Source of the DNA: Streptomyces lunaelactis
GTDB taxonomy: Bacteria; Actinomycetota; Actinomycetes; Streptomycetales; Streptomycetaceae
Direction of reading: 5' to 3'
DNA length: 64,000 bases
NCBI RefSeq assembly: GCF_003054555.1
Contig: NZ_CP026304.1
Coordinates: forward strand, 4,464,001-4,528,000
Shown piece by piece: positions 16,781-24,839 of the stretch. The notes below the pieces were generated by a model. The model saw nothing but the letters and a program-made list of their open reading frames with translations. It was not told the DNA's origin and searched no databases. Position 1 is the first letter of the stretch, and each line of letters begins with the position of its first letter. The position numbers were made by a program, and so were the translations under genes.

Positions 16781-17017
16781 TCAGTCGCGGCGGATCAGCT
16801 CAGGGTCGATGCGTCGCCCGGCCAACGGCAGCGTCCCCGCCACCGCGACCGCCACCACGCCCGCCGCCGCGAGCGCGAGCAGCGGGGTGCCTGCGAGGTC
16901 CCAGTAGACCTCACTGCCCCCGGTGATCAGATAGCTGGACTCGGCGAGCTTGCCCGTCACGAGCGCGAGCACGAGTCCGATGCTCAGCGGCAGGTACGTG
17001 AGCCGCCGATGCGCCCA
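16781..17017 (-). pseudogene. ABC permease C-terminal remnant fused behind the nucleotidyltransferase stop
   Basis: Immediately after the TGA of the nucleotidyltransferase gene, and in the same frame, sequence reads LTYLPLSIGLVLALVTGKLA ... LLALAAAGVVAVAVAGTLPL ... RRIDPELIRRD. That is the end of an FtsX-type ABC transporter permease: a helix, a loop, and a last helix with the DPE-LR tail. There is no start of its own and nothing upstream of the permease type. It is a remnant left when the neighbouring two-gene block arrived, or when the permease gene was deleted. Confidence 0.65.
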
Positions 17018-17806
17018 TCACGCGCTGGTGAGGACCTCCCAGACGGCTCGGGCGTCGTCGCCGCGACCATCGAGACCCTGCCAGTGCGGAGATGTGCCGC
17101 TCAACTTCCTCACCGCTTGGCTCAGTCGCTTGCGGTCCTTCGGCGTGATGCTCTCCGCAAGAGCAAACGGGTCCTCCACCAGGCTGCACAGAAAGGCGAG
17201 ATCCCGGATGTGTCGCTCTGGCTCCTTGTCGTCCACGGCAGCGCCGACGGCCTTGCCGACGATGGCACCGAGGAGATCCGGGCGAGGTACGTGCTGTTGC
17301 CTGCTGTCGTACGTAACCGGTACCAACTCGGTGCGTGCCAAGGCCTGCGAAGCACCCGGCGCGGGGAATGCGCGGCCCCGGCCGCTCGTGGTCACGTCGG
17401 CCGTTGGCCCCAACCCTTCAGGGACGAGTACGTCCACGGATGCGGCCGGGACGGCGAGGTCGATGGCAACTTCCGTCCCCGGCTTCACGTAACGGTGCAT
17501 CAGGCCGTTCGGCCCCGGGTCCCCCGCGGGAACCAGGCCAAGACTCGTGAGGGCACGCACCATCCGGTGCATCCCGCGCGGGTCTGCCCGTACATCGACG
17601 ACGGTGTCGATATCCGTAGAGACACGAGGAGACGGCCGGCCGCGTTGAAGGCCGTGCAGCATCACCATCTGGCCGCCGACCAGTGTCCAGGGAGCATCGA
17701 CCACATCTGCGAGGTCCAGCAGGAGCCGCCACAGTTCATCGGCCGCGCCCGCGAGGGGTGGCAGTTCGAGGAGCTTGATGTCCAGCCGCGGTAAAGCGTG
17801 CTTCAC
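17018..17806 (-). CDS. AbiEii-like nucleotidyltransferase (putative toxin)
   Basis: This 262-residue protein has the motifs of the AbiEii/MenT-type nucleotidyltransferase fold: WTLVGGQMVMLHGL (GG-containing motif I), STDIDTVVDV (motif II, the Asp pair that binds metal), and a later GKAVGAAVDD...RHIRDLAFL (Lys and Arg/Asp like motif III). Proteins of this class are toxins of type IV toxin-antitoxin or abortive infection systems, some of which modify tRNA. It overlaps the upstream HTH gene by four bases (GTGA) with GGAG as ribosome site. Toxin function is inferred from fold and pairing; a metabolic or antibiotic nucleotidyltransferase is possible. Confidence 0.65.
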   Translation of the reverse strand: MKHALPRLDIKLLELPPLAGAADELWRLLLDLADVVDAPWTLVGGQMVMLHGLQRGRPSPRVSTDIDTVVDVRADPRGMHRMVRALTSLGLVPAGDPGPNGLMHRYVKPGTEVAIDLAVPAASVDVLVPEGLGPTADVTTSGRGRAFPAPGASQALARTELVPVTYDSRQQHVPRPDLLGAIVGKAVGAAVDDKEPERHIRDLAFLCSLVEDPFALAESITPKDRKRLSQAVRKLSGTSPHWQGLDGRGDDARAVWEVLTSA

Positions 17807-18495
17807 AGCTCTCCTTCTTCATGTGCAGGGAACCGGGCATCCAGCGCGCTCGAATACAGCCTGCGAGCGGTGCGGCATGAGCGCTCGTCGCTCGCGTCCC
17901 ACAGGTCGAGTGCGACCGCTGCACGTCCAGGGCCATCGTCGAATGGCCAGACTTCACGCGGCACTTTCACCACGGCGTTCGCCTCCCGACGGGGTACCGG
18001 GCGAAGGGCCAGCTTCCGTATCGCCCCGGCGGCGACGTCCTTTCGCAGATAGACCTCCACCTGCCCGGGATCCACGATGTCCTGACCTGGCGCTGACGCC
18101 CCCGCGGGCACTGCCCCCTCAAAGGCGAGCAACCTTGGCAGCGCGGATGGATGACCTCGCAACCACAGCACTTCATTGCGCCGTCGCGCCCAATGGCCGA
18201 TCTGAGCGATCGGCGGCCGTTCGCGCAACCGTGCGCGCAGCCGCGAACGTTCGGGAGCCGTGAGCCACGGAGCGCGCCCGCCGTCGAGGAGGTCCAGGAG
18301 GCCCCAGGCCACCCGGCCTGCCATCGGCCTTCCGCTGGGCCGGTCCTGCCCCAACTCGTCCACATCCGCAGACAGCACCACCCACCGTCCACCGATGAGC
18401 CGGGCGGGCAGTGCCCCATCGTGAATCAGTGCGAGCACCCGCTGGCGGGAGACACCCAGCCTCTCGGCGGCCTCCGAAGCCGAGATTTCGATCAC
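17803..18495 (-). CDS. Excisionase/MerR-type HTH protein (putative antitoxin)
   Basis: This 230-residue protein has an N-terminal excisionase-like helix-turn-helix (ISASEAAERLGVSRQRVLAL ... GALPARLIGGRWVV, residues 3-45). The remaining 180 residues are an all-alpha and mixed domain of unknown type (WGLLDLLDGGRAPWLTAPER, GHPSALPRLL, VYLRKDVAAGAI). It is translated just before the nucleotidyltransferase and both leave from a promoter with a perfect palindrome, so it is probably an autoregulator and may neutralise the partner, as AbiEi does for AbiEii. AAGGAGG lies nine bases before the GTG start. Confidence 0.65.
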   Translation of the reverse strand: MIEISASEAAERLGVSRQRVLALIHDGALPARLIGGRWVVLSADVDELGQDRPSGRPMAGRVAWGLLDLLDGGRAPWLTAPERSRLRARLRERPPIAQIGHWARRRNEVLWLRGHPSALPRLLAFEGAVPAGASAPGQDIVDPGQVEVYLRKDVAAGAIRKLALRPVPRREANAVVKVPREVWPFDDGPGRAAVALDLWDASDERSCRTARRLYSSALDARFPAHEEGEL

Positions 18496-18521
18496 CGCGC
18501 ACTCGCCTCCTTGACGCTTTC

Positions 18522-18537
18522 ATTGTCGATCGACAAT
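18522..18537. promoter_or_regulatory. Perfect 16-bp palindrome, probable autoregulatory operator
   Basis: ATTGTCGATCGACAAT is fully symmetric and starts 27 bases upstream of the HTH gene. It sits where a dimeric HTH repressor would block transcription of the two-gene operon. Confidence 0.65.
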
Positions 18538-18563
18538 AGGTGAGTGAAGCGCTTGGCTCTAAT

Positions 18564-18579
18564 GTTGCCAAGTGACAAC
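18564..18579. promoter_or_regulatory. Second, imperfect operator-like palindrome
   Basis: GTTGCCAAGTGACAAC has the same spacing and half-site (TTGxC...GACAA) as the perfect palindrome 42 bases away, suggesting a second site for the same protein. Confidence 0.45.
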
Positions 18580-18658
18580 AGAAGAGTCAACTGGGGTCGG
18601 GGAGATGGAGCAGCTCAGGGCCGAGGGGAGTGAGGATGTCGATGGCGCCGCCCGAGGG

Positions 18659-18697
18659 CCCAAGCTCAGAGCGCGGGTTCGAGTCCCGTTACTCACG
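18659..18697 (+). other. tRNA-Gly-like 3' fragment (possible attachment-site scar)
   Basis: CCCAAGCTCAGAGCGCGG followed by GTTCGAGTCCCGT looks like the anticodon-3' side, variable loop and T arm of a tRNA-Gly(CCC). The T arm is complete: GCGGG stem, TTCGAGT loop, CCCGT stem. A matching D arm and 5' acceptor are not present, so it is not a tRNA gene. Integrative elements in actinomycetes carry such tRNA 3' ends as att sites. Assignment to tRNA-Gly rests on remembered sequence. Confidence 0.45.
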
Positions 18698-18894
18698 GGT
18701 CGGCGTGGAGCTGCTGATCGACGGGCTCCGGCCGTACGCACCGGAGGGGGAGAGGAGTGAGGGGGAGAAGGGTACGGAGCGCCACGCCTGACGCCTTCTC
18801 CGCCAATCGCCGCGACAGCCGCAACAAACTCACCGAAACTGGCGTCCTCAACAGTGCGTGCAATTGACAGACATCCCGCGGCTCGGAGGCCGGT

Positions 18895-19923
18895 TTGGAC
18901 AGCGCCATCAGGGCGGCGGCCCCGGCCGGCGAGCCGGACGCCCCCTTCCGTCCCTCCGGCGGGCGTCGCGCCTGCGCCTGGCTGGCCGGTCTGCTGCTGA
19001 TCGTTCCCAGCGTGGTGGCCGGCTGCCGTGTCGCGGACACCGACGCCGTCACCCCCGTGCCCCAGCTGCTCGCCTTCCTGCCCTGGCTGCTGGCGCCCGC
19101 CGGGGCAGCCCTGCTGCTGGCCCTCCTCGCGCGGTGGCGCACCGGCGTGGTCTGGGCGGTCGCGGTGCTCGCCGTCACCGGTTGGTACGTCAGGCCCTAC
19201 GACACCGGGCTGACCGACGCTCCGCCCGGCCCCGTCGTCGCCCGCATCGAAGTGCTCACCTCGAATGTCGAGTTCGGCAACGCCACCAAGGGGAGCAAGG
19301 GGCTGCTGGCCACCATCCGCCGCGAGCAGCCCGACCTGGTGTTCGTCCAGGAGTGCGACCCCGGCTGCGCGAGCGCGCTCGCGGCGGAGGTCCCCCGCAC
19401 CGACTATCCGTACCGCAATGTCGTCGAGGGCTACGCGGCCGCGGGCTCGGCCATCCTCAGCACGTTCCCGCTGCGCCCCGCCCCGGGGATCAGCGGGACG
19501 CTGGCCATGCCGGGCTCGGTCGCCGTCGTCGGCGACCGGACCGTGAACCTCCAGCTCGTACACCCGCTGCCGCCCATCCCCCGCGGCGTCGACGACTGGA
19601 AGCGAGAGCTCGGCCGGGTGCGTACGTACGCCGCGGGGGTCAAGGGACAGCCGACCCTCCTCGCCGGGGACTTCAACGCCACCCAGGACCACGCCGCCTT
19701 CCGCCGGATTCTCGACGCCGGTGACCTGCGCGACAGCGCCACCCTCGTGGGCGCGGCCCGCACCCCGTCCTGGCCGGCCGCCGTCCGCCGTCCGCTGGGC
19801 GCGCAGATCGACCATGTGTTGATCAGCGAGGACTTCTCCGTACGCAGGGCCCGCTTCCTGGACCTCGCCGGCACCGACCACCGTTCGCTGCTCGTCGACC
19901 TCGAACTGCACGACGTGCGCTGA
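18895..19923 (+). CDS. Membrane endonuclease/exonuclease/phosphatase-family protein
   Basis: This 342-residue protein has three N-terminal transmembrane helices (about 28-45, 57-80, 85-102) and a C-terminal EEP fold: LTSNVEFGNATKG, DLVFVQECDPGCASAL (catalytic Glu), LLAGDFNATQDHAAFRRIL, and GAQIDHVLIS ... GTDHRSLLVDL with the final Asp-His pair. This type faces outward and may cleave nucleic acid or phosphoesters; the substrate is unknown. A TTG start at 18895 is chosen because CGGAGG precedes it by six bases. Confidence 0.85.
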   Translation: MDSAIRAAAPAGEPDAPFRPSGGRRACAWLAGLLLIVPSVVAGCRVADTDAVTPVPQLLAFLPWLLAPAGAALLLALLARWRTGVVWAVAVLAVTGWYVRPYDTGLTDAPPGPVVARIEVLTSNVEFGNATKGSKGLLATIRREQPDLVFVQECDPGCASALAAEVPRTDYPYRNVVEGYAAAGSAILSTFPLRPAPGISGTLAMPGSVAVVGDRTVNLQLVHPLPPIPRGVDDWKRELGRVRTYAAGVKGQPTLLAGDFNATQDHAAFRRILDAGDLRDSATLVGAARTPSWPAAVRRPLGAQIDHVLISEDFSVRRARFLDLAGTDHRSLLVDLELHDVR

Positions 19924-19990
19924 ACGCCCGGCCGGGTAAGAGTGGGGACGTGGTCAGACCCGGGGGGCCGTCCGTCAGGAGGCGTTCCGG

Positions 19991-20935
19991 ATGCGCGCTG
20001 TCGCGGTCAAGGCGTTCAGGGCCGACCCCGAACTGATCCAGCTGCCCAAGCCGGAGCCCGGTCGGGGCGAGGTGCTGGTGAAGGTGGAGTACGCGGCGCT
20101 CAACCCGTTCGACTGGCGGGCCGCCGACGGAGTGCTCGAGGGCAGGGTCCCTCATGTCTTCCCGCTGGTCATGGGCACCGACTTCGCGGGCAGGGTGGAT
20201 GTGGTGGGCCCAGGTGACAACCGCTTCAGGGTGGGCGACGCGGTCTTCGGCCAGGCGGGCCGGCCGCCGGTCGGGACCGGTACGTACGCCGAGTACGTGA
20301 CGATGCCGCAGGACGCGGCCATCGCGTTCGTACCGGATGGTCTGCCGCTGAGGACCGCTGCGCTGCTGCCCACGGCCGGAATGAGTGCCGCGCAGATCCT
20401 GGAGGCGGCAGGAGTTCGGGCCGGGCAGAGCCTGCTGGTCGTCGGCGCGGCGGGCGGGGTCGGCAGCTATCTGACGCAGCTGGCCGCGGCGGGCGGCGTA
20501 CGGGTGCTGGCGGCGGTGCGCGGCGACGAGCAGCGGCGGATGAGCGCGCTCGGAGCCGCAGTCACCGTCGACACCACCGCGCAGGACCTGGCGGCCGCGG
20601 TACGGGACGCCTGCCCGGACGGCCTCGACGGTCTGGTCGACGTGGTGTCCGCCGACGCGGGCTCCTTCGCCGCGAACGCCGCCCTGGTGCGCTCCGGCGG
20701 CCGCGCCCTCACCACCCGCTCCGTGCTGGACCCGGCGCGGCTCCCGGCCGGGGTCGAGGGTGTCGACTTCCATCTGCGCGCCTCGTCGGCCCTGCTGGAC
20801 ACCCTCGCCGCGGCGGCCCTCGATGGTTCACTGAAGGCACCCGTCGACGCCGAACTCCCCCTGGAGAAGGCCCCGGACGCGCTCGCCCAGTCCCGCGCCG
20901 GCGGTGCCCGCGGCAAGACCGTCTTCGTCCTCTGA
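19991..20935 (+). CDS. NADPH:quinone oxidoreductase-like (MDR family, zinc-free)
   Basis: This 314-residue medium-chain reductase has an N-terminal GroES-like domain (NPFDWRAADG, FPLVMGTDFAGRV) and a Rossmann domain with LLVVGAAGGVGSYLTQLA (GxGGVG-type NADPH site). There are no zinc-ligand cysteines, as in quinone oxidoreductases. It probably reduces quinones or enones using NADPH. It lies 67 bases after the nuclease gene and 30 bases before a DUF2630 gene, so the three may be co-transcribed. Confidence 0.88.
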   Translation: MRAVAVKAFRADPELIQLPKPEPGRGEVLVKVEYAALNPFDWRAADGVLEGRVPHVFPLVMGTDFAGRVDVVGPGDNRFRVGDAVFGQAGRPPVGTGTYAEYVTMPQDAAIAFVPDGLPLRTAALLPTAGMSAAQILEAAGVRAGQSLLVVGAAGGVGSYLTQLAAAGGVRVLAAVRGDEQRRMSALGAAVTVDTTAQDLAAAVRDACPDGLDGLVDVVSADAGSFAANAALVRSGGRALTTRSVLDPARLPAGVEGVDFHLRASSALLDTLAAAALDGSLKAPVDAELPLEKAPDALAQSRAGGARGKTVFVL

Positions 20936-20965
20936 GACTCGCCTCGTCCTCCGAGAGCAGGTGCC

Positions 20966-21211
20966 ATGGACAACGACCGGATACTCGGCAACATCACCGC
21001 ACTCGTCGCGGAGGAACGCACCCTGCGCGAGCGTTCCACCGAGGAGCACGGCCTCGACTCCGGCGAACAGGCGCGGCTGCGCGCGCTCGAGGTGCAGCTC
21101 GACCAGTGCTGGGACCTCCTGCGGCAGCGCCGCGCCAAGTCGGAGTTCGGCGAGGATCCGGGGACGGCGAAGGTGCGGCCCCCGGACGAGGTGGAGGGCT
21201 ACCTGGGCTGA
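20966..21211 (+). CDS. DUF2630 family protein
   Basis: This 81-residue, highly charged helical protein begins MDNDRILGNITALVAEE and has the family blocks LEVQLDQCWDLLRQRRAKSE and RPPDEVEGYLG. It is likely a coiled-coil hairpin. No function is known for the family. A hairpin with a T run follows about 70 bases later. Confidence 0.85.
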   Translation: MDNDRILGNITALVAEERTLRERSTEEHGLDSGEQARLRALEVQLDQCWDLLRQRRAKSEFGEDPGTAKVRPPDEVEGYLG

Positions 21212-21279
21212 CCGCCCGGCCCGGCCGGTCAGCGCCCGGCCCGGCCGGCCCGCCCGGTAGCGGCAGCAGGGTTGCGCCG

Positions 21280-21301
21280 GACCGCCCCTTCGGGGTCTTT
21301 T
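21280..21301 (+). terminator. Rho-independent terminator before the FUSC gene
   Basis: CCCC-TTC-GGGG with flanking GAC/GTC pairing and then CTTTT. It directly abuts the ATG of the next gene, so that gene may depend on read-through or on an unseen promoter. Confidence 0.6.
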
Positions 21302-21302
21302 G

Positions 21303-23288
21303 ATGACCATGGGCGACGACAAGGGCGGGGCGGGGACGCGAGCGGGACGGCTGACACCGCCCGACTGGCTGCTGGCAGGACTGCGGCCGCAGACCGCACC
21401 CGTGCCCTGGGCCGCCGTCGCCCGCGCGGGCGTCGCGCTCTCCGCGCCGCTGGCTGTCGGGCTCGCCGTCGGGGAGCCCGCGTACGGCGCGCTGGTGTCG
21501 ATGGGTGCGCTGTCGGGCGTCATCGGAGACACCGCCGACGCGTACCGGATGCGGATCTTCAATATCGCGATCCCGCAGCTCTTCGGCGCGGTCGGCGTCA
21601 CGCTCGGCACGCTGGTGTACGGGGAGGGCTGGCCCGCGGTCGCCGCGCTGACCTTTGTCGCACTGGTCTCCGGGATGATCTCGTCGATCGGCGCGGTGGC
21701 GTCCGTGTCCGGGCTGCTGCTTCTGCTCAACGCGGTGGTGGGCGCGGGGCTGCCGATGCCGGGGCCGTGGTGGAAGGCGCCGCTGCTGCTCACGCTGGGC
21801 GGGCTGTTCGTCCTCGTACTGTCGCTGCTGGCCTGGCCGTTGCGCGGCCGGGTGCCGGAACGTGCCGCCGTCGCGGCCGCCTACCGCGATGTCGCCGATC
21901 TGCTGGATGCGGCGGGCACGTCGGCGTACGAGGAGAAACGCCAGGCCGTCACCCAGTCCCTGAACACCTCCTACGACCTGATCCTCGCCCTGCGGGCCCG
22001 CGACCACGGGCGGCGCAGCCCGCTGGTGCGCCTCCTCGCCCAGCTGAATGTGCTCATCCCGCTGGTCGAGGGCGCGGCGGCGGCCCATCTGCACGGGCGG
22101 GCCTCCCGGCAGCCCGAAATCGCGGCGGCCGTACGGGACTTGGCGGACGCGGTCGCCGAGGGCCGGGGTGCGGCGCCGGAGCTGGTGCTGCCCGAGCCGC
22201 AGGGGCCGGCCGACCGTGCGGTCGAGGCGGCGCTGCGGCATGCGGCCACGGTTGTGCACAAGGCCGACCCCGATCCGTACAACGTCGACGACCGGCTCGG
22301 CCGGCCCGCCGCGCTGCGCATCCGGGCGCGGCGGGCGACGCGCAGCGTGCTGCTCTCCGAGCCGTCCTGGCGGTACGGGCTGCGCCTCGCGCTCTGCATC
22401 GGGCTCGCGCAGGCGCTCGTATCGCTGGTGGTGGTGCCCCGCTCGTACTGGGTCGCGCTCACCGTCACCTTCGTCATGAAGCCGGACTTCGGCTCGGTGT
22501 TCTCGCGGGCCGTGCTGCGCGCGCTCGGTACGGCGGTGGGCCTGGTCGTCGCGGCGGCGGTGCTGTCGCAGGTGCCGCGCGGCTGGTGGGACGTACCGGT
22601 GATGGCGCTGCTCGCGGCGCTCATCCCGGCGTTCTCGGCGAAGGGGTACGCCTTCCAGACCGCGGCGATCACGCCCGTGATCCTGCTGCTCTCCGACGTG
22701 CTGAACCACCAGGGTTTCGACCTGGTCCTGCCGCGTCTGGTGGACAGCCTCCTCGGCTGCGGGATCGCGCTGGTGGCGGGCTATCTGCTCTGGCCGGAGA
22801 GCTGGCACACCCGGATCGGCGACCGGCTGGCGACGGCGGTGGAGGACACGGCGCGGTATGTGGCGTGCGCGTTCGGGTCGGCTGGGGACGGCGGGGACCA
22901 GGACCAGGGGGAGCGGGTGCGCAGCCGGCGCCGGCTCTACCGGGACCTGTCGTCCGTACGGTCGGAGTTCCAGCGGGCACTGACGGAGCCGCCGCCGGTG
23001 GGGACGCGGGCGGCGGCGTGGTGGCCGCTGGTCGTGGCGGTCGAACGGATCGTGGACGCGACGACGGCGGCGCGGGTGCGGGTGAGTTACGGGGCGCAGC
23101 CGCCGGCGCGGGCGGAGGTGGCGGACGTGGAGCAGCAGCTGCGCGAACTGGCGGAAGGGCTGAGGTCGAGCGAGGTGCTGGTGGAGGTACGGGCGGATCT
23201 GCAGGGCGATGAGGAGGGGGTCCTGGAGCCCCTGCGCCAGGAGGTCAAGGCAGCAAGGGCGATCGCTTCACCGGGGCAACCGGGCTGA
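21303..23288 (+). CDS. FUSC-family membrane protein (aromatic acid exporter-like)
   Basis: This 661-residue protein has two membrane blocks, each of five to six helices (about residues 30-175 and 355-500), separated and followed by long cytoplasmic helical regions. This is the layout of fusaric acid resistance/AaeB-type proteins. Characteristic segments are GALVSMGALSGVIGDTAD and SYWVALTVTFVMKPDFGSVF with FSRAVLRALGTAVGL. It probably exports aromatic acids or similar compounds. An alternative start two codons later is MGDDKGG (21309). Its 3' end overlaps the convergent membrane gene by 44 bases. Confidence 0.85.
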   Translation: MTMGDDKGGAGTRAGRLTPPDWLLAGLRPQTAPVPWAAVARAGVALSAPLAVGLAVGEPAYGALVSMGALSGVIGDTADAYRMRIFNIAIPQLFGAVGVTLGTLVYGEGWPAVAALTFVALVSGMISSIGAVASVSGLLLLLNAVVGAGLPMPGPWWKAPLLLTLGGLFVLVLSLLAWPLRGRVPERAAVAAAYRDVADLLDAAGTSAYEEKRQAVTQSLNTSYDLILALRARDHGRRSPLVRLLAQLNVLIPLVEGAAAAHLHGRASRQPEIAAAVRDLADAVAEGRGAAPELVLPEPQGPADRAVEAALRHAATVVHKADPDPYNVDDRLGRPAALRIRARRATRSVLLSEPSWRYGLRLALCIGLAQALVSLVVVPRSYWVALTVTFVMKPDFGSVFSRAVLRALGTAVGLVVAAAVLSQVPRGWWDVPVMALLAALIPAFSAKGYAFQTAAITPVILLLSDVLNHQGFDLVLPRLVDSLLGCGIALVAGYLLWPESWHTRIGDRLATAVEDTARYVACAFGSAGDGGDQDQGERVRSRRRLYRDLSSVRSEFQRALTEPPPVGTRAAAWWPLVVAVERIVDATTAARVRVSYGAQPPARAEVADVEQQLRELAEGLRSSEVLVEVRADLQGDEEGVLEPLRQEVKAARAIASPGQPG

Positions 23289-24150
23289 CGGGGTGGACTC
23301 GAGCCACGCGGCTCACTCGTCGCGGGCGCCGGCACTCCAGTACCCATGCCCCCACCGCCAACGCCAGACCCGCCGCCGGCAGCCACCACGCCGTCGTGCG
23401 CAGCGTTGCCGTAAGGGCGTCGTAGACCGCCTCCGCCGCCGGGCGGTCCACGTCCGGGGGGAGGTCGGCGAGGGACAGGTCATGGCCGGCCGCGACCGCG
23501 ATGCGCAGCAGTACCGCTCCCGCCGCCAGGGCGAGGCCGAGGCCGATCAGGGCGCGTCCCCTGCGTACCGCCAGGAGAACCGCCGCCGCGGCCAGCAGGA
23601 TCGTGGCCACCGGCAGCCATACCCCGGCGATCCGCAGCGCGTGGAAGATGTCCCGTACCGTGCCGAGGTTGTCTGACTCCAGGATCGTGACCCGGTCGAG
23701 CTCGACCGGGACCTGGTCGACGAACGGCACGCCCTCGTCGGCGAGCTGACGCTTCACCTGCTCGGTGACGGGCGCCAGATCGATCGTGATGGCGTTGTCG
23801 CCGCCGTCCGCCAGGGCCTCTTCGACCGCGGTGTGCGCGGCACGGTTCACCGTGTTCCAGGCGGTCTTGAAGGCGCTGGTCCCGGCGAAGGAGACCACCG
23901 CGTCGTGCACCAGGGTCTCGACGCCCTCCTGGAAGGGCCCCGCGTCGATACGCTTCATGATCTCGTCGGTGATCCGGACGGCGACCGCGTTCTGCACGCG
24001 CGCGTCCGACGCGAGCGGCTCCGTCGTGGCGACGTAGCTGTCGGTCTCGTCGATCTCCCGGTCGACCCAGACGGCGAGCGCGCTCAGCGGCGTCAGGACG
24101 GCCACGAGAACGATCAGCAGCACCGACACCGTTGAGAGGAAGCTCCGCAC
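23245..24150 (-). CDS. Conserved integral membrane protein
   Basis: This 301-residue protein has an N-terminal helix (VLLIVLVAVLTPLSALAVWV), an external domain of about 140 residues, then three transmembrane helices around residues 165-275 and a basic tail. The external part has an acidic DREIDETDSYVATTEPLA block common to many Streptomyces membrane proteins of unknown function. No catalytic residues are evident. Its end overlaps the FUSC gene on the opposite strand. Confidence 0.78.
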   Translation of the reverse strand: MRSFLSTVSVLLIVLVAVLTPLSALAVWVDREIDETDSYVATTEPLASDARVQNAVAVRITDEIMKRIDAGPFQEGVETLVHDAVVSFAGTSAFKTAWNTVNRAAHTAVEEALADGGDNAITIDLAPVTEQVKRQLADEGVPFVDQVPVELDRVTILESDNLGTVRDIFHALRIAGVWLPVATILLAAAAVLLAVRRGRALIGLGLALAAGAVLLRIAVAAGHDLSLADLPPDVDRPAAEAVYDALTATLRTTAWWLPAAGLALAVGAWVLECRRPRRVSRVARVHPVSPVAPVKRSPLLP

Positions 24151-24214
24151 TCCTCAAGGGAACGCGGACGTCTGCCCCGGCGCGAGTGGTGCGCCGCCGA
24201 CCGGGGGCCGCGGT

Positions 24215-24709
24215 TCAGCCGCTGCCCGGGCAGCCGACGTCCGGGTCCATCGCGTGCAGGACGCGCAGGCTGATCTCGAGGAGCTGGTCGAACTGTTCCG
24301 GCTCCAGCGCGTCGACCACGAGCGAGCGCACCGCCGTCACATGCCCGGGCGCGGTCGCGACGATCTTCGTCCAGCCGTCGTCGGTGAGCACGGCGTTGGT
24401 GTACCGGCCGTCGTCGGAGCAGGGCTCGCGGCGCAGATAGCCGCGAGCCTCAAGGCGTTTGACCACATGAGAGAGGCGGGAGAGCGAGCCGTTGGCGAGA
24501 ACCGCGAGCGTGCTCATCCGGAGCCTTCTGCCGGGGGACTCGGAGAGTCCGGCGAGGACCAGGTACTCGAACTGGTTCAGGCCCGCCTCCCGCTGGAGCT
24601 GCGCGTCCAGCGCCGCCGGCAGCTTGATCATGACCGCGCTGAAGGCCTTCCAGGCGGCGAGCTCCCGCTCGTTCAGCCAGTGGGGGTCCGACGGATGCTG
24701 GGCGTTCAT
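24215..24709 (-). CDS. MarR-family transcriptional regulator
   Basis: This 164-residue winged-helix protein has the MarR layout: a helical dimer interface at both ends, recognition helix MSTLAVLANGSLSRLSHVVKRL, and wing RREPCSDDGRYTNAVLTDDG. It is divergent from the DoxX gene, and the shared intergenic region contains two TTGA-NG-CTTCAA sites, so it most likely represses both genes. A Cys in the wing (EPC) could make it redox-responsive, which is inference. Confidence 0.9.
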   Translation of the reverse strand: MNAQHPSDPHWLNERELAAWKAFSAVMIKLPAALDAQLQREAGLNQFEYLVLAGLSESPGRRLRMSTLAVLANGSLSRLSHVVKRLEARGYLRREPCSDDGRYTNAVLTDDGWTKIVATAPGHVTAVRSLVVDALEPEQFDQLLEISLRVLHAMDPDVGCPGSG

Positions 24710-24732
24710 GGAATCGAGCCTACCCGAGGGAC

Positions 24733-24778
24733 TTGACGCTTCAAGTGATCGGTTCTAGCTTTGAACTTGAAGCTTCAA
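24733..24778. promoter_or_regulatory. Paired MarR operators in the divergent promoter
   Basis: TTGACGCTTCAA (24733-24744) and the perfect palindrome TTGAAGCTTCAA (24767-24778) are 34 bases apart, about three helical turns. The first overlaps a TTGACG hexamer that could be a -35 element for DoxX. They are the obvious targets of the adjacent MarR protein. Confidence 0.7.
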
Positions 24779-24839
24779 CTCGTTAGTGGAGCCGTCCCTG
24801 CGCCGTCCCTGAATCGTCCCCGGATCGGAAGTCCCCGCC

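Noticed and set aside
17018..18495. A complete integrative element
   Set aside because: No integrase, replication or transfer gene is present; only the HTH/nucleotidyltransferase pair and a tRNA-like scar are seen.
18630..18697. A full tRNA gene around the tRNA-Gly-like sequence
   Set aside because: A GTGAGGA/TACTCAC acceptor-like pairing exists, but no D arm or proper anticodon arm fits and the length is 68. Only a 3' fragment is supported.
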